Both the position numbers and the translations under genes were made by a program. A model generated the notes under the pieces. The model was not told the origin of the DNA. It did no database searches and saw only the letters and a list, made by a program, of their open reading frames with translations. Of a stretch of 64,000 nucleotides of DNA, positions 6,373 to 15,506 are shown piece by piece. This stretch comes from Candidatus Woesearchaeota archaeon. GTDB lineage: Archaea > Nanobdellota > Nanobdellia > Woesearchaeales > GW2011-AR4. The stretch lies in contig JACPJQ010000007.1 of the NCBI GenBank assembly GCA_016187465.1, positions 1 through 64,000 of the forward strand. The letters run 5' to 3'. Position 1 is the stretch's first letter. The number at the start of each line of letters is the position of its first letter.

Positions 6373-7755
6373 TTAGCTTTTCCCCAGCTTCTCTTCCAAC
6401 TCTTTGATTAATTGATCAGTCACGTCAGGACTGACTTTTTTTCTTTTTCTTATTCTGTTGACAACTAGAAAAACGATTAAAAGTACAAGAAAAGCTAAAG
6501 CGACCAATATCAGTGTTTTTTTATCGACGAAACTTTGCTTTGGAGTTTCCGTTATTATAACTTGCCCGGCAGTTTTATTTTCTTGCTGGGGATTTGCAGA
6601 TGTGTTTTCTGTTTTTGTGTCCTGTGGAAGTTGAGTGCTTATTTCGGTTGCCGCAGTCGCATTTTCATTTGATTGATTATTAACTGCCGTTGATTGATTT
6701 TCAGGCACGGCATTCTCAATTTTGGGCTCTGCAATTGGCTCAATTTTCGGCTGCCTCAGCAAAGTGCTGTTTTCTATCAAATCGCTTATGCCCTTTATTA
6801 TATAATGAAATTCTTGTGTTATTGGATCATAGCCTTCTGAAGTCTCCTCAAGATAAAGTGAATAGTTAAAAAATGCCCCCGGCCTCAAAGTTATGATTCC
6901 TCTTTTTAGAGTTCTTGCAGTTATGTCAAAGTCTGGTTTGGTTTTAAGAACATCAACATTAGCCGGAATCTCTATTTTTATTGATAATGTGATGTCTTCT
7001 TCATCATGCACATTTTGCAGTGACATGTTCATGTAAAAAGGCTGTTTCACTTGAGTATTATTATCTATGAACTTTATCAGCTGCAATTGTTTCGGAAGCA
7101 CTTTGACTGATGCAGGTTCTGTTGTTTTTTCTTCAGTATCTAATGAGTTGAAGTATTTCAGATTTCCAGCCAGGCTGTATGCGCCTTCTTTTACAGCAAT
7201 AATTGTTGCAGTGCATTTTTTGTAGTAACTTGATTCAAGAGAGCCCTGCCATGTCATATTATTTTCATTCAAAGCGCATCCACTGGCTTTTGCAAGGGTA
7301 AAGGGCGCAAAATCCTGATTGTAGGTTATGTTGCCTATGAAAAAGTCTGTTGGGTTTGTGATTGTTATTGCAAACTCCGCGGATTCGCCCTGCAGAAGCG
7401 TGATTAAGCTTACACTGCTGTTGGCGGAAAGGCTTCCTGTAAGCTTGTATATGGTTGCATCAATCTCATAATAATACTTATAGTCTGATATATTCTTGTA
7501 TGAGAAGTTAGCCCTGTTTATGCACACCCTGAACACCGAGCTTGATTTGCATGCGCCGTTGTCAATTATTAAGCTAGTTGCAGGTGTCTGTACGAGCACT
7601 TTGTTGCTTGTTTCGTCATAGCTAAACCTAAAGATGTCTCCATCAATATCCTTGTCAGTGTCTGTTACAACAATGCCGGAAAAGATCTCGGTTTCTGCGG
7701 CAGCTAGCCCAGTGCATAGAATAAGAATAGAAAAAAAGAGTATGGTAGTTTTCAT
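6373..7755 (-). CDS. Membrane-anchored extracellular protein
   Basis: A 460-residue surface protein. It has an N-terminal signal peptide (LFFSILILCTGLAAAET), a long beta-rich ectodomain with many N-x-S/T sequons, and a Thr/Asn/Glu/Gln-rich spacer (about 335-400). One C-terminal membrane helix (TLILVALAFLVLLIVFLV) and a basic cytoplasmic tail follow. The middle (SAEFAITITNPTDF and similar) resembles CARDB/NEW3-type immunoglobulin-like domains, but I cannot place the family firmly. It is a likely AglB glycosylation target. Its promoter lies in 7756-7956. Confidence 0.7.
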   Translation of the reverse strand: MKTTILFFSILILCTGLAAAETEIFSGIVVTDTDKDIDGDIFRFSYDETSNKVLVQTPATSLIIDNGACKSSSVFRVCINRANFSYKNISDYKYYYEIDATIYKLTGSLSANSSVSLITLLQGESAEFAITITNPTDFFIGNITYNQDFAPFTLAKASGCALNENNMTWQGSLESSYYKKCTATIIAVKEGAYSLAGNLKYFNSLDTEEKTTEPASVKVLPKQLQLIKFIDNNTQVKQPFYMNMSLQNVHDEEDITLSIKIEIPANVDVLKTKPDFDITARTLKRGIITLRPGAFFNYSLYLEETSEGYDPITQEFHYIIKGISDLIENSTLLRQPKIEPIAEPKIENAVPENQSTAVNNQSNENATAATEISTQLPQDTKTENTSANPQQENKTAGQVIITETPKQSFVDKKTLILVALAFLVLLIVFLVVNRIRKRKKVSPDVTDQLIKELEEKLGKS

Positions 7756-7956
7756 AGGCTTATATTTTTATAAGATACTGTTTAATTATCGGCAGATTGC
7801 TGATTTTATGAAGATTTAATGATTTTAGCGAGTTGCTTTTCCGTCGGTGTGATGCTCATTCAAAACCAAAAAATTACCATAATTTGATTATATGCCGAAG
7901 ACTCAAAAGTACCTTTTTATAAAAATATTTAAATTTAGTGTTTTTTGTAGGCAATC
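7756..7956. other. Intergenic region between two minus-strand genes
   Basis: About 200 bp with no credible reading frame. It holds a TATA-like TTTATAAAAATATTTAAATT near 7916-7936 and the promoter of the surface-protein gene near 7756-7780. I see no repeat or stable RNA fold beyond short AT-rich palindromes. Confidence 0.4.
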
Positions 7957-8739
7957 CTATTCAAACATGGTCTGCCAGTTCATATAGATGTTGTTTATGG
8001 CTTCATGGATGTCCATTTGCTTTATTTCCGCAATTTTATTGTAGCTTTCAATTACGAATGCTGGCTCGTTCCACTGGCCCATGTAAGGGCTTAAATATGG
8101 GCTGTCAGTTTCGCAGAATAACTGGGATATTGGCACATTCTTAACTATCTCCTGGAATTGCTGGCTTCTCACAACTATTGTAGGCGCTGTCAAAAACCAG
8201 CCGTTGTCCGCAATTCTTTTTACAAGTGATTTTTTGCCTGAAAAGCAGTGCATTACGATTTTTTTCAAACTTGAGCTTTCAAGCAGTTCAATGCACTTCT
8301 GCTCTGCCTTTCTTGAATGAACAACAATTGGCTTTTTCAGCTCTTCCGCAAGGTTAATCATTTTTTCAAAGTCTTCGATCTGCTGCCTGCTCTCGCCATC
8401 AACAAAATCCAATCCAACTTCACTGACAGCAACTATGCTGTTTTTATTTTTTCTAATAAAATCAGTTTCTTCGTCCATGTTAAAATCAGATATTTTTAAT
8501 GGGTAGTCTCCGCTTTCTGTCTCTTTTTTCAATGCATTCCTTGGGTAGAGCCCCATTGCACAATTTACAATTTCATATTTTTTTGACAATTCAAGGCATT
8601 TCCTGTTTGTCTCTGGGTTTATGCCGTTTGTTACGATATGTTTTACGCCTGCAGCTTTTGCTCTCATAATTACTTCATCAATTTTATTAATTAACAAGGC
8701 ATGGTCCAGATGGCTGTGCACATCAACTAACATGTTCAT
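7957..8739 (-). CDS. tatD: TatD-family metal-dependent hydrolase (DNase)
   Basis: 260 residues, the usual TatD length. The TIM-barrel metal ligands are visible: HSH at 8-10, the glutamate in VSEVGLDF near 105, the histidine in PIVVHSR near 128, the histidine in MHCFSG near 155 and the aspartate in CETDSPYL near 201. The family acts as 3'-5' exonucleases or DNA-repair hydrolases. A TATA-like GTTATTTAAATC lies about 20 bp before the start at 8739. It is transcribed alone. Confidence 0.92.
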   Translation of the reverse strand: MNMLVDVHSHLDHALLINKIDEVIMRAKAAGVKHIVTNGINPETNRKCLELSKKYEIVNCAMGLYPRNALKKETESGDYPLKISDFNMDEETDFIRKNKNSIVAVSEVGLDFVDGESRQQIEDFEKMINLAEELKKPIVVHSRKAEQKCIELLESSSLKKIVMHCFSGKKSLVKRIADNGWFLTAPTIVVRSQQFQEIVKNVPISQLFCETDSPYLSPYMGQWNEPAFVIESYNKIAEIKQMDIHEAINNIYMNWQTMFE

Positions 8740-8763
8740 TTTAGCATTAACAAAGATTTAAAT

Positions 8764-8829
8764 AACTATCGTGGTTACCCTAAGGTATGAATACTGTTAG
8801 AAGCAAGGGATCATAAATTTCAGATAGTT
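8764..8829. other. Foldable intergenic segment, possible RNA
   Basis: In the 238-bp gap 8740-8977, AACTATC (8764-8770) can pair with GATAGTT (8823-8829), with CCCT/AGGG pairing inside. The segment is somewhat richer in GC than the AT-rich sequence around it. It could be a small RNA or simply part of the divergent promoter region of tatD and the deoxyhypusine synthase gene. Strand cannot be decided. I see nothing else in the gap beyond AT-rich promoter-like sequence. Confidence 0.25.
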
Positions 8830-8977
8830 CTCGTAGCCTTATTGTTTATTTTTTAAAATATAATTTTAAATTTTATTGTATTTGCCCCATGGTCTGAGGC
8901 AAGAAGCGCAAAAAACATCGCGAAATAAAACATTAACGAAAAATCCAATAATAAACATAATTCATTAAAATAAAAAG

Positions 8978-9892
8978 ATGAAACCCGTTCAGAGTATACA
9001 AATAAAAAAGGCAATGAGTGTTAATGAATTGGTAAACCAGATGAGTTTAACTGGGGTTCTGGGCTCTGGAAGGCTTGGAAAAGCCGTCAATATATGCGAA
9101 GCTATGATTAAGGACAAAGAATGCAAAGTTTTTCTTGGATTGGCAGGGCCTCTTGTGCCGGCAGGCATGAGAGAGATTATTATTGATACTATAAACAACA
9201 AATGGGTTGACGTGGTTGTCACAACAGGTGCTACTCTAACGCATGATTTGGGAGAGGCTCTTGGCTACAGGCACTACCAAGGCAAGGCTGATGTTGATGA
9301 CGCAAAGCTGCATGAAAAAGGTTTTGACAGGGTTTATGAATCTTATATGCCGAATGAAATTTACGAAGGCATGGAAGATTTCATTATAAAAAATTTTGAA
9401 AGCTTGAAGGATAAGAAATCAATTAAGGAATTCTTATGGGAGCTTGGAAGGTTGACTCCAGCAAAATCTATATTAAAATCCTGCCTTGAAAACAAAGTGC
9501 CCATATTCTGCCCTGCAATATCTGACTCCGGGATAGGATTAATGGTGTGGGGGCAGATTGCAAAAGGCAAAAGCATCGAAACAGGCGCTTTTGAGGACTT
9601 GAAAGAAATCATTGACGTTGCATGGACGGCAAAAAAAACCGGAGTAATCTATTTTGGAGGGGGTGTTCCAAAAAACTACATACAGCAGGCAATGCAGTTT
9701 TCCAAAAAAGCCTCTTATGGAGTGCAGATTACAATGGACAGGCCAGAGCCAGGCGGCAGTTCCGGAGCAGAACTAAGAGAAGGCATATCGTGGGGCAAAC
9801 TTAACCCAAAAGCAAAGTTTGTTGACTTAATATGCGACGCAACAATAGCAATGCCGATTATTTACGCTGCGCTGAAGGAGAGAATAAAATAA
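8978..9892 (+). CDS. dys: Deoxyhypusine synthase
   Basis: 304 residues. It transfers an aminobutyl group from spermidine, via NAD, to a lysine of aIF5A. The Rossmann-like NAD site is visible (GLAGPLVPAGMREIIID, about 58-74; TTGATLTHDLGEALG). The substrate/active-site block SGAELREGISWGKL carries the catalytic lysine at about residue 274 in SWGK. The length is near the archaeal norm (about 310-330). A distant paralog lacking the SWGK lysine lies at 32453-33367. The gene stands alone between an AT-rich promoter region and a hairpin-cluster repeat. Confidence 0.93.
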   Translation: MKPVQSIQIKKAMSVNELVNQMSLTGVLGSGRLGKAVNICEAMIKDKECKVFLGLAGPLVPAGMREIIIDTINNKWVDVVVTTGATLTHDLGEALGYRHYQGKADVDDAKLHEKGFDRVYESYMPNEIYEGMEDFIIKNFESLKDKKSIKEFLWELGRLTPAKSILKSCLENKVPIFCPAISDSGIGLMVWGQIAKGKSIETGAFEDLKEIIDVAWTAKKTGVIYFGGGVPKNYIQQAMQFSKKASYGVQITMDRPEPGGSSGAELREGISWGKLNPKAKFVDLICDATIAMPIIYAALKERIK

Positions 9893-9904
9893 GTTTTAAT
9901 ATTA

Positions 9905-10171
9905 TACTCACGGACAAAAATAATTAGACATTTGTTGTCCGTCCGTAATATGTCGAAAATGTTCCATTTTCGAGCATTCGCAAATCTTTGATTTGCTTTA
10001 TGTCGGAAATTTTTATTACATATTGATTTTGCAAATGTCAGAAATGCCGAGCATTTCTGAACACCTCGAAAATCTTATAGATTTTCGCTGAATTTCCGAG
10101 CACTCGAAAACCGTAAGGTTTTCTTTGAGCAAATGACAATAACACTGTCTAAGAATTTGTGTCATTTGCTA
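9905..10171. repeat. Hairpin-cluster element, long copy
   Basis: A run of perfect inverted repeats, most with 3-4 base loops: ACGGACAA/TTGTCCGT (9910-9942), TCGAAAATG/CATTTTCGA (9953-9973), GCAAATC/GATTTGC (9980-9996), CAGAAATGC/GCATTTCTG (10039-10059), CGAAAATCT/AGATTTTCG (10067-10087), GAAAACC/GGTTTTC (10106-10123) and AGCAAATGACA/TGTCATTTGCT (10128-10170). An outer helix CGGAAATT/AATTTCCG (10004-10098) encloses two of them. Modules are separated by GAGCA-like joints. The beginning and end match the element at 25137-25277, so this is a dispersed repeat family and not a simple terminator. Confidence 0.85.
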
Positions 10172-10236
10172 TATCAAAAATTAAGTATGGAGAATATACA
10201 CAAATTTGTGGAAAGAAAATTAAAAAATTTTATCGC

Positions 10237-13200
10237 TTATCTTTCCTGCTTCTTCTGCCACATAAAGTAGCCAACGCCTGCCACAACCACTATTACCAGC
10301 ACAACAATCCACCCTATTGCCGTATTGCTTAGTCCTTTCTCTTCCATTGCCTCCTCTGATGGAGCTGCTGCGGGCGGTGCTTCTGGTGTTGGTGGAGCTT
10401 CTGTTGGAGGTGTTGGTGGAGCTTCTGGAACTGCTTCTGTTGGCGGAGCTGTTACCGGAGCTGCTTCTTTGCTTCCAATAGCAAATGTGCTGAATCCGGG
10501 GGTTGTTGACTGATATGTAACATAATCTCCATCTGAGCTTATTTTTGTTGTCGGCAGAGCATTCCATTGCCCGCTGTACCTGTATAATATAATATCGTCT
10601 TCTGCAACTGAATTGCTTGTCAGCCATGATTTTGGCACTTTAAAGCTGATTGTAATCTTTGAAGCGTCTGAATCTGCTATGTTGCTTTTTACCAACTGCA
10701 GGTATTGGTAGACTTTGGCTGCTGCTGCAGCTGTTAATGGGTTTGAGGTTAAACTCTGCACTTCCATTGATGGGTTTGAAACTGTATTAGCAATTTCTAT
10801 TACAACTCCAGTTACAGCTATGTTTGCATTGTTTATTGCTAAGACTCCGCTTGAGCCGGCTGCCAGAGTATCCCATTGCCTTCCTGCTGAAGCCTGGACG
10901 TTGCTTGCTGCTGCGCCTCCGCCACCGCCTCCTCCGCTGCTGCTGCTTGCTGTAGATGCGGCTGCGGCTGCGGCTGCTGCGCTTGTTGTGAAGTTAAAGG
11001 TGCCGTTCTGTGCGCAGTTGTTGTTAAAGTCGCATACGCTTACATTGAAATGATACAGTGTACTTGCCGTTAAACCAGTTATAGACACTTCTTGTGACTG
11101 GTTGAAGTCTGTTTGCATCGTCAAAGTGCCCAATGCCGTTGATGAAGTGCCGTAGTTTACAGTAACGTTTACTGTTTCGTTAATGCCGCTTATAGTGATT
11201 GTTGAAGTGGTTGAAGTGACGCTGGTAGAGATTCTTGAGCTGTTTGGCGAGTTTGGCGGGTTATCATCTGTAATGTTGAAACCCCATACATACTGATTAG
11301 TGTTGCCATCATCATCTGCCAACCAGAATGTTATATTGCGTGCTGCAGGCGTTTCAACTTGATTCTTGAATCTTTCAGTCTGTCCTATACAGATGTTGCC
11401 TGTTTTTGTCATAGTTATATTGGCAGTTGCTGTGCCTGAGCCATTGAAATGATACTTGCAGGTTACTGTATCTGCTGATACTGTGATATTAGGTATGAAC
11501 ATGCTCGTTGACTGATTTGGGCTTGTTGGGAAGGATACATTGCCAGTTGGCGCAAGTGAATTATTTGTGAATGCCAGCAAACTGAAATGCGGCAAAAATA
11601 TATTCACAGAGTGGTTGTCTGTATTGTTCCAGCATGCTGATGACTCTGTAAAAGTGAAGCCTGGATTAAATGCAGCAGAGCATTCTGTAACATTCGTTTT
11701 AGCAGTCAAGTCTTTAATATCTTTAAAGTACCATATTTCAAATTGCCCGCCTATAATGTCTACACTTGCATTAATTGGATACTTTACTTTTGCATAATAG
11801 CTGTTATTATTCGAGAGGAATTCTTGTATGCTCTCATTGAACCATAAAATATCTTTCATTGTTGTTGTCCAGTTATTGTTTATGTGGTTTATAGCATCGC
11901 TGTCATTCTGTTTTACTGTAAAGTTATACTTGTCCCAGTTTGCAGCAGATGCATTGAATGTTATTGTCACATTAACTCCTTTAGTTGTTGTATTTAGAGC
12001 CATGAATAAGTTTAAAGTCCTGTCTATAACAGTCAACGTACCTCTTATAGGCTCATTACTTGCATTGGTTAAGTTGACTAATGACATATTCACATTATAT
12101 AGCCCTAATGAAGTATTTCCATGGCCTAATGAGTCATTAAAGCCTAAACTGTCAAAGTTCAAAGGCCCTCCTACAGTAAATGTGATTATACTGCTGTTCC
12201 TGACATTTCCTAAAGTGTCATTAGCTGTGAATTTTATTGTGTGCGTTCCTGGTGTAAAGTTTATTAACCTTAAATCAGAGGTATTCACGCCCGGGTCGCC
12301 TATTCTGGTGCTTGTGTTAATTGTATTTAATGTAAGGCTTCCATCTAAATAATACCCATAGAAAGATATTGGCTGGTCATTATCATACACTGATAGGTTC
12401 AAGGTCGTGTTAACATCTGTAAATGTCTGTCCGTTTCTGGGGCTGTCAACTGCTATAGTTGGGGCAACATTATCAACCAAGAACCCAAATATTGTGCTGT
12501 TGGAATTGCCGGCATTGTCTCTTACAGTGACTGTTAAAGTTACATTGCCAGATGATGTTGCGCATGACGACTCATTGAATGGGTAAATAATTGTATTGTT
12601 GCTGAAGTATACAGTCGCTGAAGAATTACAGCTTGACACATAGCTTAAATTAGAGACTGATACCCTGCCTGCGCGCCCAAAAAATGTAAGCCCTGTAGCT
12701 GCCGTGCCGCCAGTGCCTGACGTTAAATTTGTATTGTTAACAATAGACCTTGTTGAGGTTACATTATTAAAAAACAATCCTGGAGCGCCAGTTTGAACAT
12801 TAAAGTCATGATAGACTACTTCAACATTGCCCCAAATATCTCTTGTTGAGACTGCAATTGTATGTGTGCCATTAGCTAAACTACACAAACCTGATGGATC
12901 TTCTGTTGGATTTGGATTAGTTTGTTTTGAGAAGTTTCGGAATCTATCAGGATCAGCGGAGCCACCTGATGCAGGATTTGCATACCTAACAAAAAAGTTA
13001 CATAAATTAGTGTCAACTGTGGCACTATCAATACTCACGTTTATTTCTGACAATCTGCTTGGCTCATTTACTATCCAGCTTGCAAGAATTGTTGAAGAGG
13101 ATATATTACTGCCATTTATTCCTATTCCATTTATTGATATGCTTCCATTTATTGACACAGTTGGCTTTGTTGTGTCATTAATAGTTATATTGAAGAACTT

Positions 13201-14511
13201 AACACCACCAGAATGTATTGTGGTAAGCTCTGCTGTGCCATTAACATTTCCTAAAGTGTCATTTGCAATAATCCTGAAGCTTACATTTCTGCCTTCAAAA
13301 TCGTTGTGTCCCACTGGTATATCGAATGATAAGTTAATCCAATTGGTAACGTTAAATGCCCTGGCTCCCTTGCTAACATTATCATTTGTGTCTTTTAAAG
13401 TCTGCCATCGAGTTTCGTTATAGAATTGCAACACTCCTTGGAATACCTGTGTTAGGTTATCTGTCCAGTTTGATAGAGCATATATAGCTCTTCCTTGTGC
13501 TGTTGAAACACCAGCTCCTAAACCAAGTTCTGCAGTGCTGCTGCTTCCCTCGTCAGGGCTTAATGTCCCATTGTGGGTTATGTTATATCTGTCAAATTTA
13601 GGCGGTATCTGGTCAACTGTGACTTTAACAACAGTATCACTGGCAGGAATGTTACTCATATTAACGTTGCCAAGAGCATCTGCTGCTGAAATATTAAGTA
13701 TGTAAGTCCCATTGCTGAGGAAATTAAAGCTGGCATTGCAAGTGACTGTTGCTGTTGACGCTTCTCTGCTGTTTACTCCGGTACATGACAAATTTGAATC
13801 ACTTCCTGTATTATTTACATAAGCAAAAAATCTGAATTGTGCGCCGCCAAATATTATAGAAAGGTTAATTGAGTTATTTCTAGACATATTCAGTCCATAA
13901 CCTGAATCGTTTAAAGTGAATCGAATTGGCACTATTTGTGTGGAGGATAAGTTCATAGTGCTATTTTTTGTCTTGTCTGGAGAAGAAAAGTTAAATGAAG
14001 GCGGCGCTGCATCAAGGAAGAATGAGAAATTTGCTGAAAATGTAACATTTGTTGGCAACGAGGAATTTGTGTAGTTCAAGCAGGATATCCCAAATGTAAA
14101 GTTGCCCTCTCCAGGAAACGTAAAGTTTATGTAGCTTAAATTCAAAATTGTGCCATCTGATGTGAAGTTTTGAAGCAGGTTGCCAGCCCCCATTGCATCT
14201 CTGCTTACATTTCTTGCAGCGCCATCAACACTAAGACCATATGGTGAGCTGGTTAGGTATAAGCTGCAGTTGGATACATTTTCAGCTGTATTTAAGTCTC
14301 CACCACTCCAATTTGCCGCAAAAGCTATGCTAACGTTCTTACCAACTGCGCTTGTGTTGAAGGTAAAATTGCCTGGCGAGAATAGTCTTACAGTCATTGC
14401 CTCAACATAAAATATGCTCAGAACAAAAATCAACACTACAGAGATTAAGAGCGCTAGATTTACCTTGCCGTTTTGAGAATTAAGTATGGCACTAAAATCC
14501 CCTTTTTTCAT
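10237..14511 (-). CDS. Giant sequon-rich surface protein with PGF-pre-PGF domain
   Basis: 1,424 residues. An N-terminal membrane/signal segment (ALLISVVLIFVLSIFYVEA, about 19-37) precedes a very long beta-rich ectodomain of Ig-like modules, with repeated phrases such as DTLGNVNGT, DALGNVNMS and DTLGNVRNS. Dozens of N-x-S/T sequons make it an obvious AglB substrate. Near the C-terminus a PGF-pre-PGF-type domain ends in TTPGFSTFAIG. A Pro/Ala/Glu-rich stalk, a single membrane helix (IGWIVVLVIVVVAGVGYFMW) and a KKQER tail follow. The ATG at 14511 is preceded by GAGGACTGATA and by a TATA-like element near 14565-14576 (about 60 bp upstream), so the mRNA has a real 5' leader. The first 17 codons and promoter are duplicated at 50842-50971. 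It is probably a major cell-surface or adhesive protein. Confidence 0.85.
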   Translation of the reverse strand: MKKGDFSAILNSQNGKVNLALLISVVLIFVLSIFYVEAMTVRLFSPGNFTFNTSAVGKNVSIAFAANWSGGDLNTAENVSNCSLYLTSSPYGLSVDGAARNVSRDAMGAGNLLQNFTSDGTILNLSYINFTFPGEGNFTFGISCLNYTNSSLPTNVTFSANFSFFLDAAPPSFNFSSPDKTKNSTMNLSSTQIVPIRFTLNDSGYGLNMSRNNSINLSIIFGGAQFRFFAYVNNTGSDSNLSCTGVNSREASTATVTCNASFNFLSNGTYILNISAADALGNVNMSNIPASDTVVKVTVDQIPPKFDRYNITHNGTLSPDEGSSSTAELGLGAGVSTAQGRAIYALSNWTDNLTQVFQGVLQFYNETRWQTLKDTNDNVSKGARAFNVTNWINLSFDIPVGHNDFEGRNVSFRIIANDTLGNVNGTAELTTIHSGGVKFFNITINDTTKPTVSINGSISINGIGINGSNISSSTILASWIVNEPSRLSEINVSIDSATVDTNLCNFFVRYANPASGGSADPDRFRNFSKQTNPNPTEDPSGLCSLANGTHTIAVSTRDIWGNVEVVYHDFNVQTGAPGLFFNNVTSTRSIVNNTNLTSGTGGTAATGLTFFGRAGRVSVSNLSYVSSCNSSATVYFSNNTIIYPFNESSCATSSGNVTLTVTVRDNAGNSNSTIFGFLVDNVAPTIAVDSPRNGQTFTDVNTTLNLSVYDNDQPISFYGYYLDGSLTLNTINTSTRIGDPGVNTSDLRLINFTPGTHTIKFTANDTLGNVRNSSIITFTVGGPLNFDSLGFNDSLGHGNTSLGLYNVNMSLVNLTNASNEPIRGTLTVIDRTLNLFMALNTTTKGVNVTITFNASAANWDKYNFTVKQNDSDAINHINNNWTTTMKDILWFNESIQEFLSNNNSYYAKVKYPINASVDIIGGQFEIWYFKDIKDLTAKTNVTECSAAFNPGFTFTESSACWNNTDNHSVNIFLPHFSLLAFTNNSLAPTGNVSFPTSPNQSTSMFIPNITVSADTVTCKYHFNGSGTATANITMTKTGNICIGQTERFKNQVETPAARNITFWLADDDGNTNQYVWGFNITDDNPPNSPNSSRISTSVTSTTSTITISGINETVNVTVNYGTSSTALGTLTMQTDFNQSQEVSITGLTASTLYHFNVSVCDFNNNCAQNGTFNFTTSAAAAAAAASTASSSSGGGGGGGAAASNVQASAGRQWDTLAAGSSGVLAINNANIAVTGVVIEIANTVSNPSMEVQSLTSNPLTAAAAAKVYQYLQLVKSNIADSDASKITISFKVPKSWLTSNSVAEDDIILYRYSGQWNALPTTKISSDGDYVTYQSTTPGFSTFAIGSKEAAPVTAPPTEAVPEAPPTPPTEAPPTPEAPPAAAPSEEAMEEKGLSNTAIGWIVVLVIVVVAGVGYFMWQKKQER

Positions 14512-14587
14512 TATCAGTCCTCTTTATCGAATACAGCTAAATCAAACACTATCGGTTTGACAGCATATATTTAAATCTTTTGATTTT
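14458..14587 (-). repeat. Promoter/5'-end cassette, original copy
   Basis: The promoter, leader and first ~17 codons of the giant surface-protein gene. This 130-bp block is repeated with two mismatches at 50842-50971 on the plus strand. It contains a TATA-like AATATATTTAAAT-type element and a perfect inverted repeat TCAAAC/GTTTGA (14542-14547 and 14555-14560, 7-base spacer) near the expected transcription start. It also holds the GAGG ribosome site. The inverted repeat may be an operator or leader hairpin. Confidence 0.85.
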
Positions 14588-14762
14588 ATGTATATAGATT
14601 ATATATAAACATTCCGATTGAATTTGCCTTGTCCCACCCAAATGAAAACAAAAAACTAAATAATATTTAAACTTTTCGTTAAAATTGCAGAATTATGTTT
14701 TGGAACCGGTGTATTTCAGAAAATAAAATCTTTTTTATAAAACTGGATATTTTTATTTTAAA
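14588..14762. other. AT-rich divergent promoter region
   Basis: Gene-free stretch between the divergent giant surface-protein gene and the DUF192 gene. A TATA-like CTTTTTTATAAAACT (about 14729-14743) lies about 25 bp before the DUF192 ATG at 14763. I see no other repeat or RNA structure. Confidence 0.5.
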
Positions 14763-15107
14763 ATGCCAATTAAAAATTTGACAAAGAGAACGGTTATAAT
14801 AAAAAAATATAGTTTCATAGACGATATTTTCTCAAAATTTATTGGATTGATGCTCTCAAAGAAACAAAACAAGGGACTGGTTTTTAGATTTGATGAAGAA
14901 AAAATAGTCTCACTGCACATGTTTTTTGTTTTCTATCCTATTGGTGTTTTGTTTCTTGACAAAAATAAGACTGTTGTGGATAAAAAAGAGAATTTCATGC
15001 CGTTCACATTTTACAAGCCGAAGAAAAAAGCAATGTACGCTGTTGAACTGCCGAATGGAATCATAAAAAAAACGAAAACCATGATAGGAGATAAAATTGA
15101 GTTTTGA
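14763..15107 (+). CDS. DUF192-family protein
   Basis: 114 residues. The family pattern is clear: GLMLSK...GLVFRFDEE, then LHMFFVFYPIGVLFLDKNKT and, near the end, AMYAVELPNGI. DUF192 proteins are small beta-barrel proteins of unknown biochemical role; many are secreted, but this one has no signal peptide. The start is leaderless, about 25 bp from a TATA box. The next gene starts 10 bp after this stop and is probably cotranscribed. Confidence 0.85.
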   Translation: MPIKNLTKRTVIIKKYSFIDDIFSKFIGLMLSKKQNKGLVFRFDEEKIVSLHMFFVFYPIGVLFLDKNKTVVDKKENFMPFTFYKPKKKAMYAVELPNGIIKKTKTMIGDKIEF

Positions 15108-15117
15108 AGTTATAAAG

Positions 15118-15495
15118 ATGTCAAATAAAAAATTTGGTGTAATAAAGAAAGAATGGTTAGCCAAACTAGCTGATATGTCAAAGGAAGAGGGAGAAAAATT
15201 TTTAGAAAGGATAAGAAACAAACTTCATGAGCATCAAAAAAAAGTTCTAGAAGAGGCATATGCGAAAAAATTGTTCAGCAAAGAAGGTTATGAAGCTGAT
15301 TTCAAAGATATGTTTTATGATGAATTTGGATTTGATGGATTTCTGCAATATATTGATGGCGTTATGAATGCCAATGCAGACTACTTTGTAACGGTAAATC
15401 AAAACTTGCTAAAAAAGAAAGAAGAATTGGAAACAAGATTCAAATTAAAGATAATAAATCCGGAGGAGCTGGAGAAATTAGGAGTATCGAAATAG
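15118..15495 (+). CDS. Hypothetical charged helical protein, 125 residues
   Basis: Not recognised. I use ATG 15118 (MSNKKFGVIKKEW); an in-frame TTG at 15097 would add seven residues and overlap the DUF192 stop, with no ribosome site to support it. The product is lysine/glutamate-rich and helical, with a phenylalanine-rich middle (DFKDMFYDEFGFDGFLQY). No signal peptide or membrane helix is seen. It is likely the second gene of a DUF192 operon, and tRNA-Trp follows 45 bp downstream. Confidence 0.65.
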   Translation: MSNKKFGVIKKEWLAKLADMSKEEGEKFLERIRNKLHEHQKKVLEEAYAKKLFSKEGYEADFKDMFYDEFGFDGFLQYIDGVMNANADYFVTVNQNLLKKKEELETRFKLKIINPEELEKLGVSK

Positions 15496-15506
15496 AAAAC
15501 AACAAT

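Noticed and set aside
7840-7900. C/D-box guide RNA near GTGATG
   Set aside because: One C-box-like match exists, but no properly spaced D and C'/D' boxes could be found.
9905-10171. CRISPR array
   Set aside because: The repeats are inverted, differ from one another in sequence and have no uniform direct repeat or spacer length; no cas genes are nearby.
10220-10627. 135-codon minus-strand frame at the end of the giant gene
   Set aside because: It is a different phase of the Pro/Ala/Glu-rich stalk region, with low-complexity Ser/Arg/Thr composition.
11828-12352. 174-codon plus-strand frame
   Set aside because: It lies antisense inside the giant surface-protein gene and has no start signal or recognisable protein features.
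12827-13423. 198-codon plus-strand frame
   Set aside because: Antisense to the same giant gene; its hydrophobic look comes from the complementary strand of Ser/Asn/Thr-rich codons.
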